A DNA stretch of 64,000 nt. It comes from Debaryomyces hansenii CBS767 (Eukaryota > Ascomycota > Pichiomycetes > Serinales > Debaryomycetaceae). Below the pieces are notes generated by a model. It made no database searches, was not told the origin of the DNA, and was given only the letters and a program-made list of their open reading frames with translations. Each line of letters begins with the position of its first letter. Position 1 is the first letter of the stretch. Positions 10,436 to 20,149 of this stretch are shown one piece after another. Location: contig NC_006045.2 in the NCBI RefSeq assembly GCF_000006445.2, positions 372,001 to 436,000 of the forward strand, read 5' to 3'. The position numbers were made by a program, and so were the translations under genes.

Positions 10436-10922
10436 TCCGTTATTATTAATATTAATATCCTTAATATTAAGATATTAATATTCTGGAGACTACAATTGGA
10501 TCAAATATATGGAGTGAAAAATTAGAAAAAAAAAAGGCTGCGATGAAATATCTATATACACGATTAGATAAAAGCATTCAGTGATTATCATCTAGTAGTA
10601 CTTGAAAAAGATTTAAAAGACAGAATAAGAAGATATATGTCCTAGTATAGAAGTAGTGGTGTATATTTATAGATTGTTATGCTTGTGAAATGTATCGTTC
10701 AACCAAGGTTATGTGAGCTCATTTGAGAATGACATGGACTCATTTTTTATAAATGTTGTTGCAATACAGCATACCAAGAAAGATGATTTGGTTAAATAAT
10801 TATCAATATAAAGAAACGAATATTCAGAATGGTTTCATTTTATTCTGTTGTAATGTTAATAGTAGCTACCTTGAATTAGGTTTTATCATTACTTTTGCAA
10901 AATTTACAGAAACTTAACAAAT
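10436..10922. other. Divergent promoter region, TYW1 / Rua1-type factor
   Basis: A 487-bp AT-rich spacer between head-to-head genes. Apart from the hairpin next to TYW1 and poly-A tracts (10516-10530) I see no motif that I can assign. Confidence 0.5.
10448..10482 (-). repeat. Perfect 12-bp inverted repeat in the TYW1 leader
   Basis: Arms AATATTAATATC (10448-10459) and GATATTAATATT (10471-10482) are exact reverse complements around an 11-nt loop that is itself nearly palindromic (TTAATATTAA). The structure lies 13 nt before the TYW1 ATG and would form an AU-only hairpin in a leader that includes it. Confidence 0.7.
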
Positions 10923-12584
10923 ATGGAACATTTTGATTATATTCAAAGTCAAATAATGATGATGAACAATAATATACAAAATCCAAATCACTTAAGTATT
11001 AATGGGTCGAAGCAAAGAAAGCTCGATTCTATATCCAAAATTGCTGAAAATGCAAATTTGCAATTTGGAACATTTCCAAAATCAGACGATCTCAAGTTAA
11101 TTTCTACAGGGATTGATAGCTACCACAATATATACACGAGCGGAAGTAATCCCGAGTTGGGATACTCCAATGATTCAATAGGCTCAGCTATCCTGAACGA
11201 GATGATTCCTGCCTTGGATAATTCTACATTACCTTCAATGTACGTAGAAAAGGAAATTTCGCAGCCATCTTTGTCGAGTGGTTCTAATCCACGCTCATTA
11301 CTTGAAGGCATGTCTAACTATGATGGGTATCGGGAAGAGTCTAAAGAAAGAGAGAATAGTTTTGAAAATGATCAAACTATTTATGAATTTGCTAAAGAAG
11401 TGTTCGAACCCGAAGGTATATATGATGGTAACTTTGAGGACGCTTCGACGGTCTGGGGTATCCAAAATAATAAGCTTAATTGTGACACTGATGTGAAGGT
11501 ACCTAAAAACTATCATTACAATCAGAAACAATATATGAATCAAATAAAGATGACAAATTCAAAGACGAACTCTATAGAAAGCTTAGCAACTAATGAATAT
11601 AACGAGAAGCAGGTTGAGTTCTCCCCGGTACCAAAATTGAAACAAGGATTATTTTCAACAGAAGACTATAAGATCAAGAGAGACAGAAAAAGTACAAATA
11701 TGATACCAAAATTTATCGTTGATAAATTTAGATTGACTTTTGCTAACGATCGCATCAAACTATCAATCAAAGAATCAAGCATACAATGTCTCTCTATCAC
11801 CATCGACTACAATGGGTATGCAGGAAGACTAATTGGTGCACCGGTGATGAATAATAATTTGACGAACGAAGCAATTAATCCAAACGCAAAACAATCCACA
11901 GAAGTGAAATTAATCGAGCTTATAAAGACGAATTCTCTGATAATCCAACCGCCTCCCATGTCAACATTATGGCAAAGGGTCAAATATCCTAGAGATGTTA
12001 GTGAGTTAGACGGGACAATAACAAACATTGTTTACAAAAAGAGCTCGATTTATGATTTTAATAATCCTTATGAACCTCAGTATTACAGATTTGAACTAGA
12101 CGACCACGGTGACTTAGTTAATGAAAGCAAATGTGGAATGTGTGCTTACTGTGAGAAAGTCAAGTTTCTTCCATTCAAGAATTCTAGCTATTTGTCCCAT
12201 CTAACTTTAGAACATGGAATTTTTTCCAATAACTATTTGACTCCTGAAGGTGTTTGTTACGGCAGATATCTTATCACCAAAAATTCTCATATTTATGACA
12301 GTGATACTACGCCGAATTCTGAAAGTCCTGAAGATTCGAACGGCAATATCATAAAAAGGCGGACATTACACAAGCCTCGTGTAACCGAAGCTCTTGCATG
12401 CCCTGCTTGTTTTGAAATTATAGAAGTCGGATGCTGGAAGATGAAATCAAACCCTCTATTGAGCTATTTTAGGCATTTCAAGAAGCACCACAAAAATCTA
12501 ACAAACCAACGGGCAAACTTCCAAACAAATCCATTACTAACAATATCAAAACGAGGGAGAAAACTACAGATATTGGAGTCTTAA
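10923..12584 (+). CDS. Transcription regulator with Rua1-type C-terminal zinc domain (DUF4451)
   Basis: 553 residues, ATG at 10923. The first ~250 residues are Asn/Ser/Asp-rich and low complexity, as in yeast activators. Residues ~330-540 match the Rua1 C-terminal domain: PRDVSELDGTITNIVYKK, then a paired Cys/His region CGMCAYCEKV ... HLTLEHG, then TPEGVCYGR, then ACPACFEIIEVGCWKMKSN ending FRHFKKHHK. The two clusters look like atypical C2H2-like fingers. Rua1 itself is a Ustilago regulator; the yeast members are mostly uncharacterised, so target genes cannot be given. Followed in tandem by SGF73. Confidence 0.75.
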   Translation: MEHFDYIQSQIMMMNNNIQNPNHLSINGSKQRKLDSISKIAENANLQFGTFPKSDDLKLISTGIDSYHNIYTSGSNPELGYSNDSIGSAILNEMIPALDNSTLPSMYVEKEISQPSLSSGSNPRSLLEGMSNYDGYREESKERENSFENDQTIYEFAKEVFEPEGIYDGNFEDASTVWGIQNNKLNCDTDVKVPKNYHYNQKQYMNQIKMTNSKTNSIESLATNEYNEKQVEFSPVPKLKQGLFSTEDYKIKRDRKSTNMIPKFIVDKFRLTFANDRIKLSIKESSIQCLSITIDYNGYAGRLIGAPVMNNNLTNEAINPNAKQSTEVKLIELIKTNSLIIQPPPMSTLWQRVKYPRDVSELDGTITNIVYKKSSIYDFNNPYEPQYYRFELDDHGDLVNESKCGMCAYCEKVKFLPFKNSSYLSHLTLEHGIFSNNYLTPEGVCYGRYLITKNSHIYDSDTTPNSESPEDSNGNIIKRRTLHKPRVTEALACPACFEIIEVGCWKMKSNPLLSYFRHFKKHHKNLTNQRANFQTNPLLTISKRGRKLQILES

Positions 12585-12847
12585 GTATATATGTTAATGT
12601 TTTAGTTTTGTAATCTATAGTTAAAAATTATATGAGCAAGTTTGTGTAACTTTTGACCAACGGTATCTTTTAAAACATATAACCATACCAGGACATATAC
12701 TTGGTAGACTCATTCTAGAGATCAATCTAATAGTATACTCCTAAGTGAGAATATTCATTAATATCAACGTGTTGAGTTAAGGGGATATATTAATTTCAAC
12801 ATTGTATTTATAATAGAAGAGTATTGTCGTCTCTCCATAATAAGAGA

Positions 12848-14299
12848 ATGTCCACTGGTAGATCCAAACAAGCCATATCTTTAGCTAGTGTACATTCGCT
12901 TAACAATAACGAGTCAAATAAAAAGCCTATTGTGTGGAAAGACTTTGGAGTTTATCTTGATAAGAAATTGGATACGCATTTGAATCCAGATATTGGTGAT
13001 ACTCTAGCAGCTTCAAGTTTAATTAATAAGTCGTCACTGGATAATTCTTATTTGTCACAAGTTATCAAGTACAAAGTTTGCAAATCTTGTAACAGACCGA
13101 TTGGAGATAAAAGTTTAGAGAGCCATTTTTCAAAGTGTTCGGAAATGAAGCACAAGAAACAGCAAGAAGAAGATTCAAGTTCCAGTAACTATAACAATAG
13201 CACTAATAAGCGGAAAAGAGGGAGAGGTGCCGCTAATCCATTATTAGATATTGAACCTTCATCGGCTGACTCGTCAAGAAATACCACACCGATTTCAGGT
13301 ACGCCGGTATCCACCAATGGTTTAGCAAAACCCAAGAAAAAATACAAAAAGTCACAGACCCAGAAGGAGAAGGAAGCTGCCAATGCAGCAGCAGCAGCAG
13401 CTAATTCTAATGGTAGTTCCGTTCCGTCATCAGCTGGTACTGGTAATGGAGTTGGGAAGAAAAAGAAACAACCAAAACCTAAGAACCTGACTAAACCTAA
13501 GGGACCAGTTGATGTTGAAAAACAATGTGGTGTTCCATTACCATCTGGTGGGTACTGTGCAAGATCCTTGACGTGTAAAACCCATTCTATGGGGGCCAAG
13601 AGAGCAGTCTTGGGCAGAAGTGCTCCATATGACGTCTTGTTACAACAATATCAGAAACGAAATCAAGCCAAGTTGGCAGCAAATAATGCACTTGCAGTTC
13701 AAAGAAGGGAAAATGCAGCGTTTAACGGAGGAAACGAAAACGATGAAGATGGTATGGCATCCAATGGCATGTACAATAAGGTATTGGATGCTGATGAAGA
13801 GACACATCTTGTCTTAGAGGGAGTTTCAAAAAATTATCCTATACCATTAGAAAGAAAAGTTATGTTGCCTACTAGAAACCGTCATAAATTCTTGTATATG
13901 AGAGAAGCATATGCTAATGCATTAATCAATACTGGTAATAACAATACTACAAGTAATAGTTCTGCCAGTAATTCTTCAAGTGATCTGACATTAGCAAACC
14001 AAGCCATTTCAGGATCTATGGGCGGACTTCAAGGTCGTTGTGCGTTAGTAAATGTCGACCAAGGCACAAGTAATGGGGATTCTTTAACGCAGAACATTTC
14101 ATCCATTGTCGGAGAAATGTACCTGGTAAGAGCGCCGCTGAAAGCAATTTTACTTACTTCCCAGCATAATACAATGCAGCAACAATTGTTCCAACAACAA
14201 ATAATGAAATTGCAACAACAACAAATGATGCTTATGAAGCAGCGTCAAGCTAGAGCGCAACAACAACAGCAACAACAAAAGCAACAACAGCAGACCTGA
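12848..14299 (+). CDS. SGF73: SAGA deubiquitinase-module subunit Sgf73 (ataxin-7 homologue)
   Basis: Sgf73 ties the H2B-deubiquitinating module (Ubp8, Sgf11, Sus1) to SAGA. The ATG at 12848 gives 483 residues; the frame extends upstream without another ATG. The N-terminus has IVWKDFGVYLDKK, a zinc finger CKSCNRPIGDKSLESHFSKC (residues ~80-100) and then a basic Ala/Ser linker. The SCA7 domain CGVPLPSGGYCARSLTCKTH with GAKRAVLGRSAPYDVLL sits near residues 230-275. The C-terminus is a glutamine-rich tail with several Q runs interspersed with Met/Lys/Arg, reminiscent of the glutamine tract of human ataxin-7 although at the other end of the protein. Confidence 0.92.
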   Translation: MSTGRSKQAISLASVHSLNNNESNKKPIVWKDFGVYLDKKLDTHLNPDIGDTLAASSLINKSSLDNSYLSQVIKYKVCKSCNRPIGDKSLESHFSKCSEMKHKKQQEEDSSSSNYNNSTNKRKRGRGAANPLLDIEPSSADSSRNTTPISGTPVSTNGLAKPKKKYKKSQTQKEKEAANAAAAAANSNGSSVPSSAGTGNGVGKKKKQPKPKNLTKPKGPVDVEKQCGVPLPSGGYCARSLTCKTHSMGAKRAVLGRSAPYDVLLQQYQKRNQAKLAANNALAVQRRENAAFNGGNENDEDGMASNGMYNKVLDADEETHLVLEGVSKNYPIPLERKVMLPTRNRHKFLYMREAYANALINTGNNNTTSNSSASNSSSDLTLANQAISGSMGGLQGRCALVNVDQGTSNGDSLTQNISSIVGEMYLVRAPLKAILLTSQHNTMQQQLFQQQIMKLQQQQMMLMKQRQARAQQQQQQQKQQQQT

Positions 14300-14499
14300 T
14301 TATGTATATTAGCTATATATAAATAAATATTAACTCGTAATATGATACGAGGCGACACATAAAAAGCCTGCCATCTTTACAAATGTATAGGATGCAAAAG
14401 GAGTATATTTAATATTTAACTCAATATATATACTATCGTGAAATTTGAGATGCGGAAGTTAAACTACTTGATTGGAGGAAAGCATGCAAACTATTTTGA

Positions 14500-15615
14500 T
14501 TAGTTTTCATTAGGCCAATACTGTTGATTATTCATGATCCAAGGATGATTCATAACTTCGGCTAATGTTATTCTCTTTTTAGGTGACTTTTGTAACAATC
14601 TTAAAATTAAATCTGTGGCTTCACTGCTGAGGAAGCTAGGTATTTTTAAATCAACTTTAGCAATACGTTTATAGGTCGAGTTTTTATCAATTTCTTCAAA
14701 TGGAGGTTTCCCAACGAGAAACTCGTAGCAAAGGATACCCAAAGACCAAATATCAACAGTGTAATCATGTTCATTAGATTCAATCATTTCTGGGGGCAAG
14801 TAATCCAATGTGCCACATATAGTTAGTCTTTTGGTACTGGAGCTGGGCAGACTCTTGACTGACCATCCAAAATCACTCAACTTGATGCAGTTATCTGTTG
14901 ATAGCAATATATTTTCTGGTTTGATATCCCGATGAATGATGTGTTTTGTATGTAAATAGTCGAGTGCCAATGCTACCTGATAAATATAATGTGAAGCGGT
15001 TGCATCATTGAATCTTCTCTGAACCTTTAAATGATGGTACAACTCACCGTGAATGGAGTATTCCAATATCAAATAAACGTTTTTATGGTCGTAGAAGAAG
15101 CCATATAACCGTGATATTTTGGGATGAATTAGATTCGATTGTATTTCGATTTCCCGACGAAAGTTCTTTTCCAACTTCAAGTCTATAAGGTCTTTTTTGG
15201 CCATTACCTTTAATGCTGCTATATATCCGGATGTTTTATGTTTAACACAGTACACTTTTCCTAGCTTTCCCTTACCAAGTACTTTACCAATTTCAAAATC
15301 ATCCAATGTCATATGTCTGCTTGCCGAAGGCAATTTCTGTAACAACAATTTTGTATCCATACGCTCATTTTGTAATACCTGTGCTGGAGAATGCCCTTTC
15401 TTTCGTATTGGCAGTTTGACTGGTATATGGGAGCTTTTCAGAGGTCTCACTTTCTCATTTTGGAGCTTGGTGATCTTGTTGTTATCGAATGTATTTAGCT
15501 GAAATTTACCAAGTGGTTTACGTGCATTCGACTTGGACAACGATTCCGATAAACTCTCTATACGAGTCTCTATCCGTTTAAGCTGACTTGATGACGCAGT
15601 CATACTCCTAGGCAT
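14500..15615 (-). CDS. IPL1: Aurora kinase Ipl1, chromosomal passenger complex
   Basis: Ipl1 corrects faulty kinetochore-microtubule attachments as part of the passenger complex with Sli15/Bir1. I chose the ATG at 15615 (371 residues, near the 367 of budding yeast). The frame stays open to an ATG at 15738, but those extra 41 residues look like translated leader and TATATA at 15693-15698 lies inside them. Kinase domain: DFEIGKVLGKGKLGKVYCVK, catalytic lysine ALKVMAKK, HRDIKPEN, DFGWSVK, activation-loop RLTICGTLDYLPPEM typical of Aurora. Note Lys replaces the usual Phe/Arg in the glycine loop (GKGKLGKV). The stop is about 200 bp from SGF73, convergent. Confidence 0.93.
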   Translation of the reverse strand: MPRSMTASSSQLKRIETRIESLSESLSKSNARKPLGKFQLNTFDNNKITKLQNEKVRPLKSSHIPVKLPIRKKGHSPAQVLQNERMDTKLLLQKLPSASRHMTLDDFEIGKVLGKGKLGKVYCVKHKTSGYIAALKVMAKKDLIDLKLEKNFRREIEIQSNLIHPKISRLYGFFYDHKNVYLILEYSIHGELYHHLKVQRRFNDATASHYIYQVALALDYLHTKHIIHRDIKPENILLSTDNCIKLSDFGWSVKSLPSSSTKRLTICGTLDYLPPEMIESNEHDYTVDIWSLGILCYEFLVGKPPFEEIDKNSTYKRIAKVDLKIPSFLSSEATDLILRLLQKSPKKRITLAEVMNHPWIMNNQQYWPNEN

Positions 15616-15738
15616 ATAATTCACTCTATGTTGATGTAACCCGATCAGCTTATTGTGGTTAGTCTTGTTTATGTTTATGTTATCCAGGAGTGTATATAAC
15701 CGATATAGAGAGAAATGGGTAAACACACGACAATACAT

Positions 15739-17327
15739 ATTTCATGGTATAGATTTTGCAATCAAACGTATATACCCATTAGTAGACGAGGGACGGTGGG
15801 TCGGAGGCATACGACCAGGTATGTTATAATGGCGATAAGTGGCTTTAAGAAAATATCGAAATTCTTTCGTCACGAACATATCCGGATTAGGAAGTACTAA
15901 AGGCGGAAAAGTATTCTCTCTGCTCATCGCGATGCTCGACGCAGATGAGAATAGCCAGCTACATCCCCGATTGTCCTTTCCCTACAGAATACAAGGCTAA
16001 CCGATGCAATCACGTCATACATATCACTACGACACGGTATTCCCGGTGGGAGGAATGGCTGAAGACGGGTTTCTGAGGCATAGGACCACACCACTTTTAC
16101 ATGATTTAGTAGATTCAAATTAGTCTCTAGAGCCTGACTTTATATTGAGCGTACCAATATAATTGAACCGTCGTCACTACAAAATGTGCCAACACGACCG
16201 GTTTTATTTGGTATGCCACCTTGCAGCTAGAATCCCGGAATCCCTGTAAGCTATTAATATCCGCGACCGGTCGTGACTTCTGGTACTTGATAAGCATCCA
16301 GCCTCCCATACTAGCATTGTGGACTAATCCCGTGCATAATTAAAGCCAGGGCAGGTTGTACCATGCAGCACAATTCACCTCTATTGTAAATTTCTACCTT
16401 GTAGATAGACGGATCCCGGAAGAATCTGCTCATTTGGCAGGCTGCATCGTATTGTACGAATTGTATATCCCTTTGGGCCCTAGGGGAGTCCCAAACACAC
16501 GTAAGACCTCAAACCGAAAAACCCCATACACCATTTACTCCTCATGACTCCCGGATTCTTCTGTTGTGGTTTCTGTGGACGGATCCAGGACGGATCCACA
16601 CCGAACCCAAATTCATGACCGAGCAAAAATTGTCACACGAGGCAATTGAATCCTACGCCCGAGGCATCAGTTTCGCTGCTTGTTTCATGAAATTATTCTG
16701 ACTTGCATTCATATACATTCGTAATGAACTGATATGCATACGTTTTGCTAATTGGCACTATTACACATATTACTATTGTATCATGTATCATATGGTATGC
16801 ATTTGGCGTAATAAACGTTAGACATAATTACATAAGCCGCGTCGTTCAGCCGTTTAAACGGAAACGGCTCTACCATAGTATAAGCGGCTTGAGCAGAGTA
16901 AATGATCGAATACGGGATGAGGTTGCCGTATGTTGCGGTGGTAGTACTATTAGAAGGTACATTACATGACGTCTACATACATAAGAATTGAAAGAATCGT
17001 GAATTTAGCGTGATACCAGAATTAGTTATGCCTCAATTGTAGTCAAGTAATAATCGAACGACACGACGTAAATGGTATGCTGATGTGGTACAGCCTGGCT
17101 CAGGGAGAGAGACGTGAATACAATCGTGTAATTTCTGGATTGGGACGTAAATAATCAAACTGAGCCAATTGGTTAGCAGGCTGGCCAATGTTTGAGTTTG
17201 GTCATTATTATCGGTGGCCATAAATAAAAATAAAATATGCTCAAGAAGTCAGAACCAAAAATATAAACCCACTTTTTATTAATTAGTGTTTATATTATAT
17301 TGAAAGCGATTAGAAACATAACCGACA
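15739..17327. other. 1.6-kb gene-free region upstream of the acidic protein gene
   Basis: The longest gene-free stretch here. Short ATG frames occur but none shows a recognisable protein, and composition is raised to near half G+C between about 15780 and 16650 in sampled lines. It contains CGGATCC three times (near 16410 and as an exact 11-bp tandem repeat at 16577-16598), an AGGGG core at 16482-16486, and TATAAA close to 17262 before the next ATG. No tRNA B box or snRNA match was noticed. Best read as a long, heavily regulated promoter, perhaps with a noncoding transcript. Confidence 0.5.
16577..16598. repeat. Exact 11-bp tandem direct repeat GGACGGATCCA x2
   Basis: GGACGGATCCA occurs twice back to back, framed by TGTGGA and TCCACA in opposite orientation. 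A related CGGATCCCGG occurs near 16410. The spacing of CGG triplets (11 bp) suggests a site for a zinc-cluster regulator binding on one face of the helix. Confidence 0.6.
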
Positions 17328-18059
17328 ATGGGTATTAAAGATAAGTTAAAGAGAACGTCGAGAATTTTTATCAACGATTCTTATGCCAAGGATGATTCCA
17401 AGAACGTCACTGGCCATGAAACAACAGCCACAGGTGCAGAGGAACCTGAAGTCAAGGAGACCAAAGAGCCATTAGAAACTGGTGCTACCGAACAAGAAGG
17501 CGTTATCGAAGAAGGTAACGACCCAGTTGCTCAAGAAGCCGTCGCACAAACCGATGCCTCCGAGGGTCAATTGCCTACCCAAGACGTTTCGGCCGTCCAA
17601 GACACTGAACTTGCCAATGCTACCGAACCAGTTCCACCTACTGAAACAATTGACCAATCCGAAGCAGTTCCAGAACCTGCGTTCGCAGAAGCTGAAGCAA
17701 ACCCAGAACCTGTAGTTACAGGATCTGAAGTTCCAGACACTAACCCACAAACCGAAGCTGCTCCACAAGTAACTGAGCCAGTATCAGAAGACGTACCAGC
17801 TGTACCAGCTGGTGAAGAAAACTCCGCTGCAGGTTCTCCATTAGGACTCCAAGAAGCAGTCAACGACGACGCGGGTATCTCCCGTGCCGAAGGTGCTGAA
17901 GGTGCTAAAGACACCGCCAAACCAGACTTGGCCTCGCAGGGCGAAACCGCCAAAGCCGATGTTCAAAAGGCCTCCAAGAATGTTAACAGCGAAGTGAAGA
18001 AGGATGCTTTCTTCAAGAGATTTTTAGGAAAATTCAAGAAGTCTTCTGCCGCAAAATAA
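17328..18059 (+). CDS. Acidic Pro/Glu/Ala-rich protein with basic amphipathic ends, unknown function
   Basis: 243 residues, ATG at 17328. Not assigned to a family. The first ~15 residues (MGIKDKLKRTSRIF) and last ~20 (VKKDAFFKRFLGKFKKSS) are basic and amphipathic. The ~190 residues between are strongly acidic, rich in Glu, Pro, Ala, Thr and Val, with no hydrophobic core, so probably disordered. The basic Phe-containing tail recalls MARCKS effector segments that bind acidic membranes. MGIKDK lacks the Ser/Thr at position 6 favoured for myristoylation. Codon choice (GGT, GCT, CCA, AAG, GAA) is that of a highly expressed gene, and it lies behind a 1.6-kb upstream region. Confidence 0.75.
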   Translation: MGIKDKLKRTSRIFINDSYAKDDSKNVTGHETTATGAEEPEVKETKEPLETGATEQEGVIEEGNDPVAQEAVAQTDASEGQLPTQDVSAVQDTELANATEPVPPTETIDQSEAVPEPAFAEAEANPEPVVTGSEVPDTNPQTEAAPQVTEPVSEDVPAVPAGEENSAAGSPLGLQEAVNDDAGISRAEGAEGAKDTAKPDLASQGETAKADVQKASKNVNSEVKKDAFFKRFLGKFKKSSAAK

Positions 18060-18528
18060 CTTCCTGATCCCCTAATATAGACTCTTTTGAGTATTTTGTC
18101 TAACAATAGTAATTCTTACTGTTACATGTCTTATGCAGTATATATATACCTCTTGTTTTAATTGTTAATTTATATTATTTATCTAAAACACCATTATTTT
18201 GCATCAAGTTCCAGGTACAGCCTTTGCTAGTGTATGAAGTTTTGTGTAAACTTGACGAATAATTTTTTTTTGAGTGTTTTGTGACACTTTGTGTTTTAAC
18301 ATCAAAGTAGAAATCAAATTTCTCTTGTTTCGTAGTTTCCAGCGGGTAGATAGTATATAATCTAATTAATATATTGTATTGAGCTATATCATACGGTACG
18401 ATACAAGAAGACAAGTATATCGATAAAAATACTTGATTCGAGAGTACTAAATTATAAAAATTTAATACGTATACGTTAAAATTGCTTCGTGTGATTAATT
18501 AACAGGATCAACATCACAACAACTAGAA
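18060..18528. other. Intergenic region before HRR25
   Basis: AT-rich spacer holding the 3' end of the acidic protein gene and the HRR25 promoter. I see no motif or frame that I can support. Confidence 0.5.
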
Positions 18529-19477
18529 ATGGATTTAAGAGTGGGCAAGAAGTATCGGATTGGACGTAAGATTGGGTCGGGGTCGTTTGGAGATATTTAT
18601 TTAGGGACAAATATCATATCGGGCGAAGAGGTTGCCATCAAATTAGAGAACACCAAAGCAAAGCATCCACAATTAGAATATGAGGCTAAGGTGTACAAAG
18701 CATTGAGCGGAGGGGTAGGAATTCCGTTTGTTAGGTGGTATGGTACTGAATGCGACTACAATGCGATGGTGATTGATTTATTGGGACCATCGTTGGAAGA
18801 TCTCTTCAATTATTGTAATCGAAAGTTCACATACAAGACTGTATTGTTGTTGGCAGACCAGTTGATCTGCAGAATCGAATACATTCACGCCAGATGCTTC
18901 ATCCATAGAGATATCAAGCCAGACAACTTTTTGATGGGTATAGGTAGAAGGGGATCACAGGTGAATGTTATCGATTTCGGTTTGGCCAAGAAATATAGAG
19001 ATCCAAGAACTCATTTACATATTCCTTATAGAGAAAATAAGAACTTGACCGGTACTGCCAGATATGCATCCGTTAACACTCACTTGGGGATCGAACAGCT
19101 GAGAAGAGATGATTTGGAAAGTTTGGGTTACGTGTTAATTTACTTTTGCAGAGGCTCATTACCATGGCAGGGGTTAAAGGCTGCTACCAAAAGGCAAAAG
19201 TACGATAGAATCATGGAAAAGAAGATGACTACCCCAAATGATATTTTAACGAAGGGGTTACCAAAAGAATTTTTGGATTACATGAACTACATTAAAACAT
19301 TGAGATTCGATGATAAGCCTGACTACCCATACTTAAGGAAAATTTTCAGAGATTTGTTCAAAAGAGAAAACTATAGATACGATTATGTTTTCGATTGGAC
19401 GTTATACAAATTCCAACAAGAAAAACAAAGGGAACAATCACAGATAACTGATGACCAACAAAATAACAATGACCAGC

Positions 19478-19523
<46 letters not shown>

Positions 19524-19875
19524 GCAGCAGCAACAGATACAACAACAACCACAATTACCACCACAAGATATAAATCAACAAAATGCTATACCTCAAAACA
19601 TGCACCGTACTCCCCCATCTCAAAATCAACCGGTCCAGCAACCAGGTTCTGTGCCATATAACTCGCAATCCCCACAACAACAATTGAATCCTATGTACCA
19701 ACAGAAACCGAAAGTTAGAAGAATGCCCGAAAATTATTCAAATGTTAATAGTAACCAACGCTTTAATAGTCCTTCTCAGGATGATTCAAAACCTAAGGTT
19801 GTCCGTCGTATAAATGATAATCAAAATCCGCAAGCTCAACAAGCTTCATCAAACAATCTCTCTACTTGGCTTTAG
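18529..19875 (+). CDS. HRR25: Casein kinase 1 delta/epsilon-type kinase Hrr25
   Basis: Hrr25 acts in pre-40S maturation, COPII traffic, meiosis and autophagy. 448 residues, ATG at 18529. The kinase domain (residues ~9-285) has [40 protein letters not shown] and the CK1 signature [15 protein letters not shown]. Codon 191 is CTG in the invariant [15 protein letters not shown] motif, where CK1 enzymes have Ser; this supports CUG-Ser decoding. The kinase domain is followed by a run of about 27 glutamines near residues 320-347 encoded by CAA/CAG repeats, then a Pro/Gln-rich tail as in other yeast Hrr25 proteins. Confidence 0.95.
19470..19550 (+). repeat. CAA/CAG trinucleotide repeat (polyglutamine) in HRR25
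   Basis: A near-continuous CAA/CAG tract within the coding frame, the longest simple repeat in the window. Length variation between strains would be expected at such a tract. Confidence 0.9.
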
Positions 19876-20149
19876 TTTAATTTGATTTTTATTGCTTATT
19901 TGTTTCGTATGCTTGGAAAGTGAAAAACCAGAAAATTAAAAAAAAATTTAGATATCATAGAATATCAATTTAATTGCATAATATCATTTTCATAAATTTA
20001 TATATTACTAATATATATTGTATTGATTATTTAACTTTTGTAGATGTTCTTCATTTAAAAGATATAATTATACCAAATACAGGCTAGGGTTGCAGTTGTT
20101 TTCGTAGACTTTTCAAGTTGTATATTACTATTTATGCTTCGAACAAAAA

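Noticed and set aside
15739..17327. Several 60-75-codon frames in the long spacer, on both strands
   Set aside because: None has protein-like composition or a recognisable motif, and they overlap each other; raised GC makes such frames more common.
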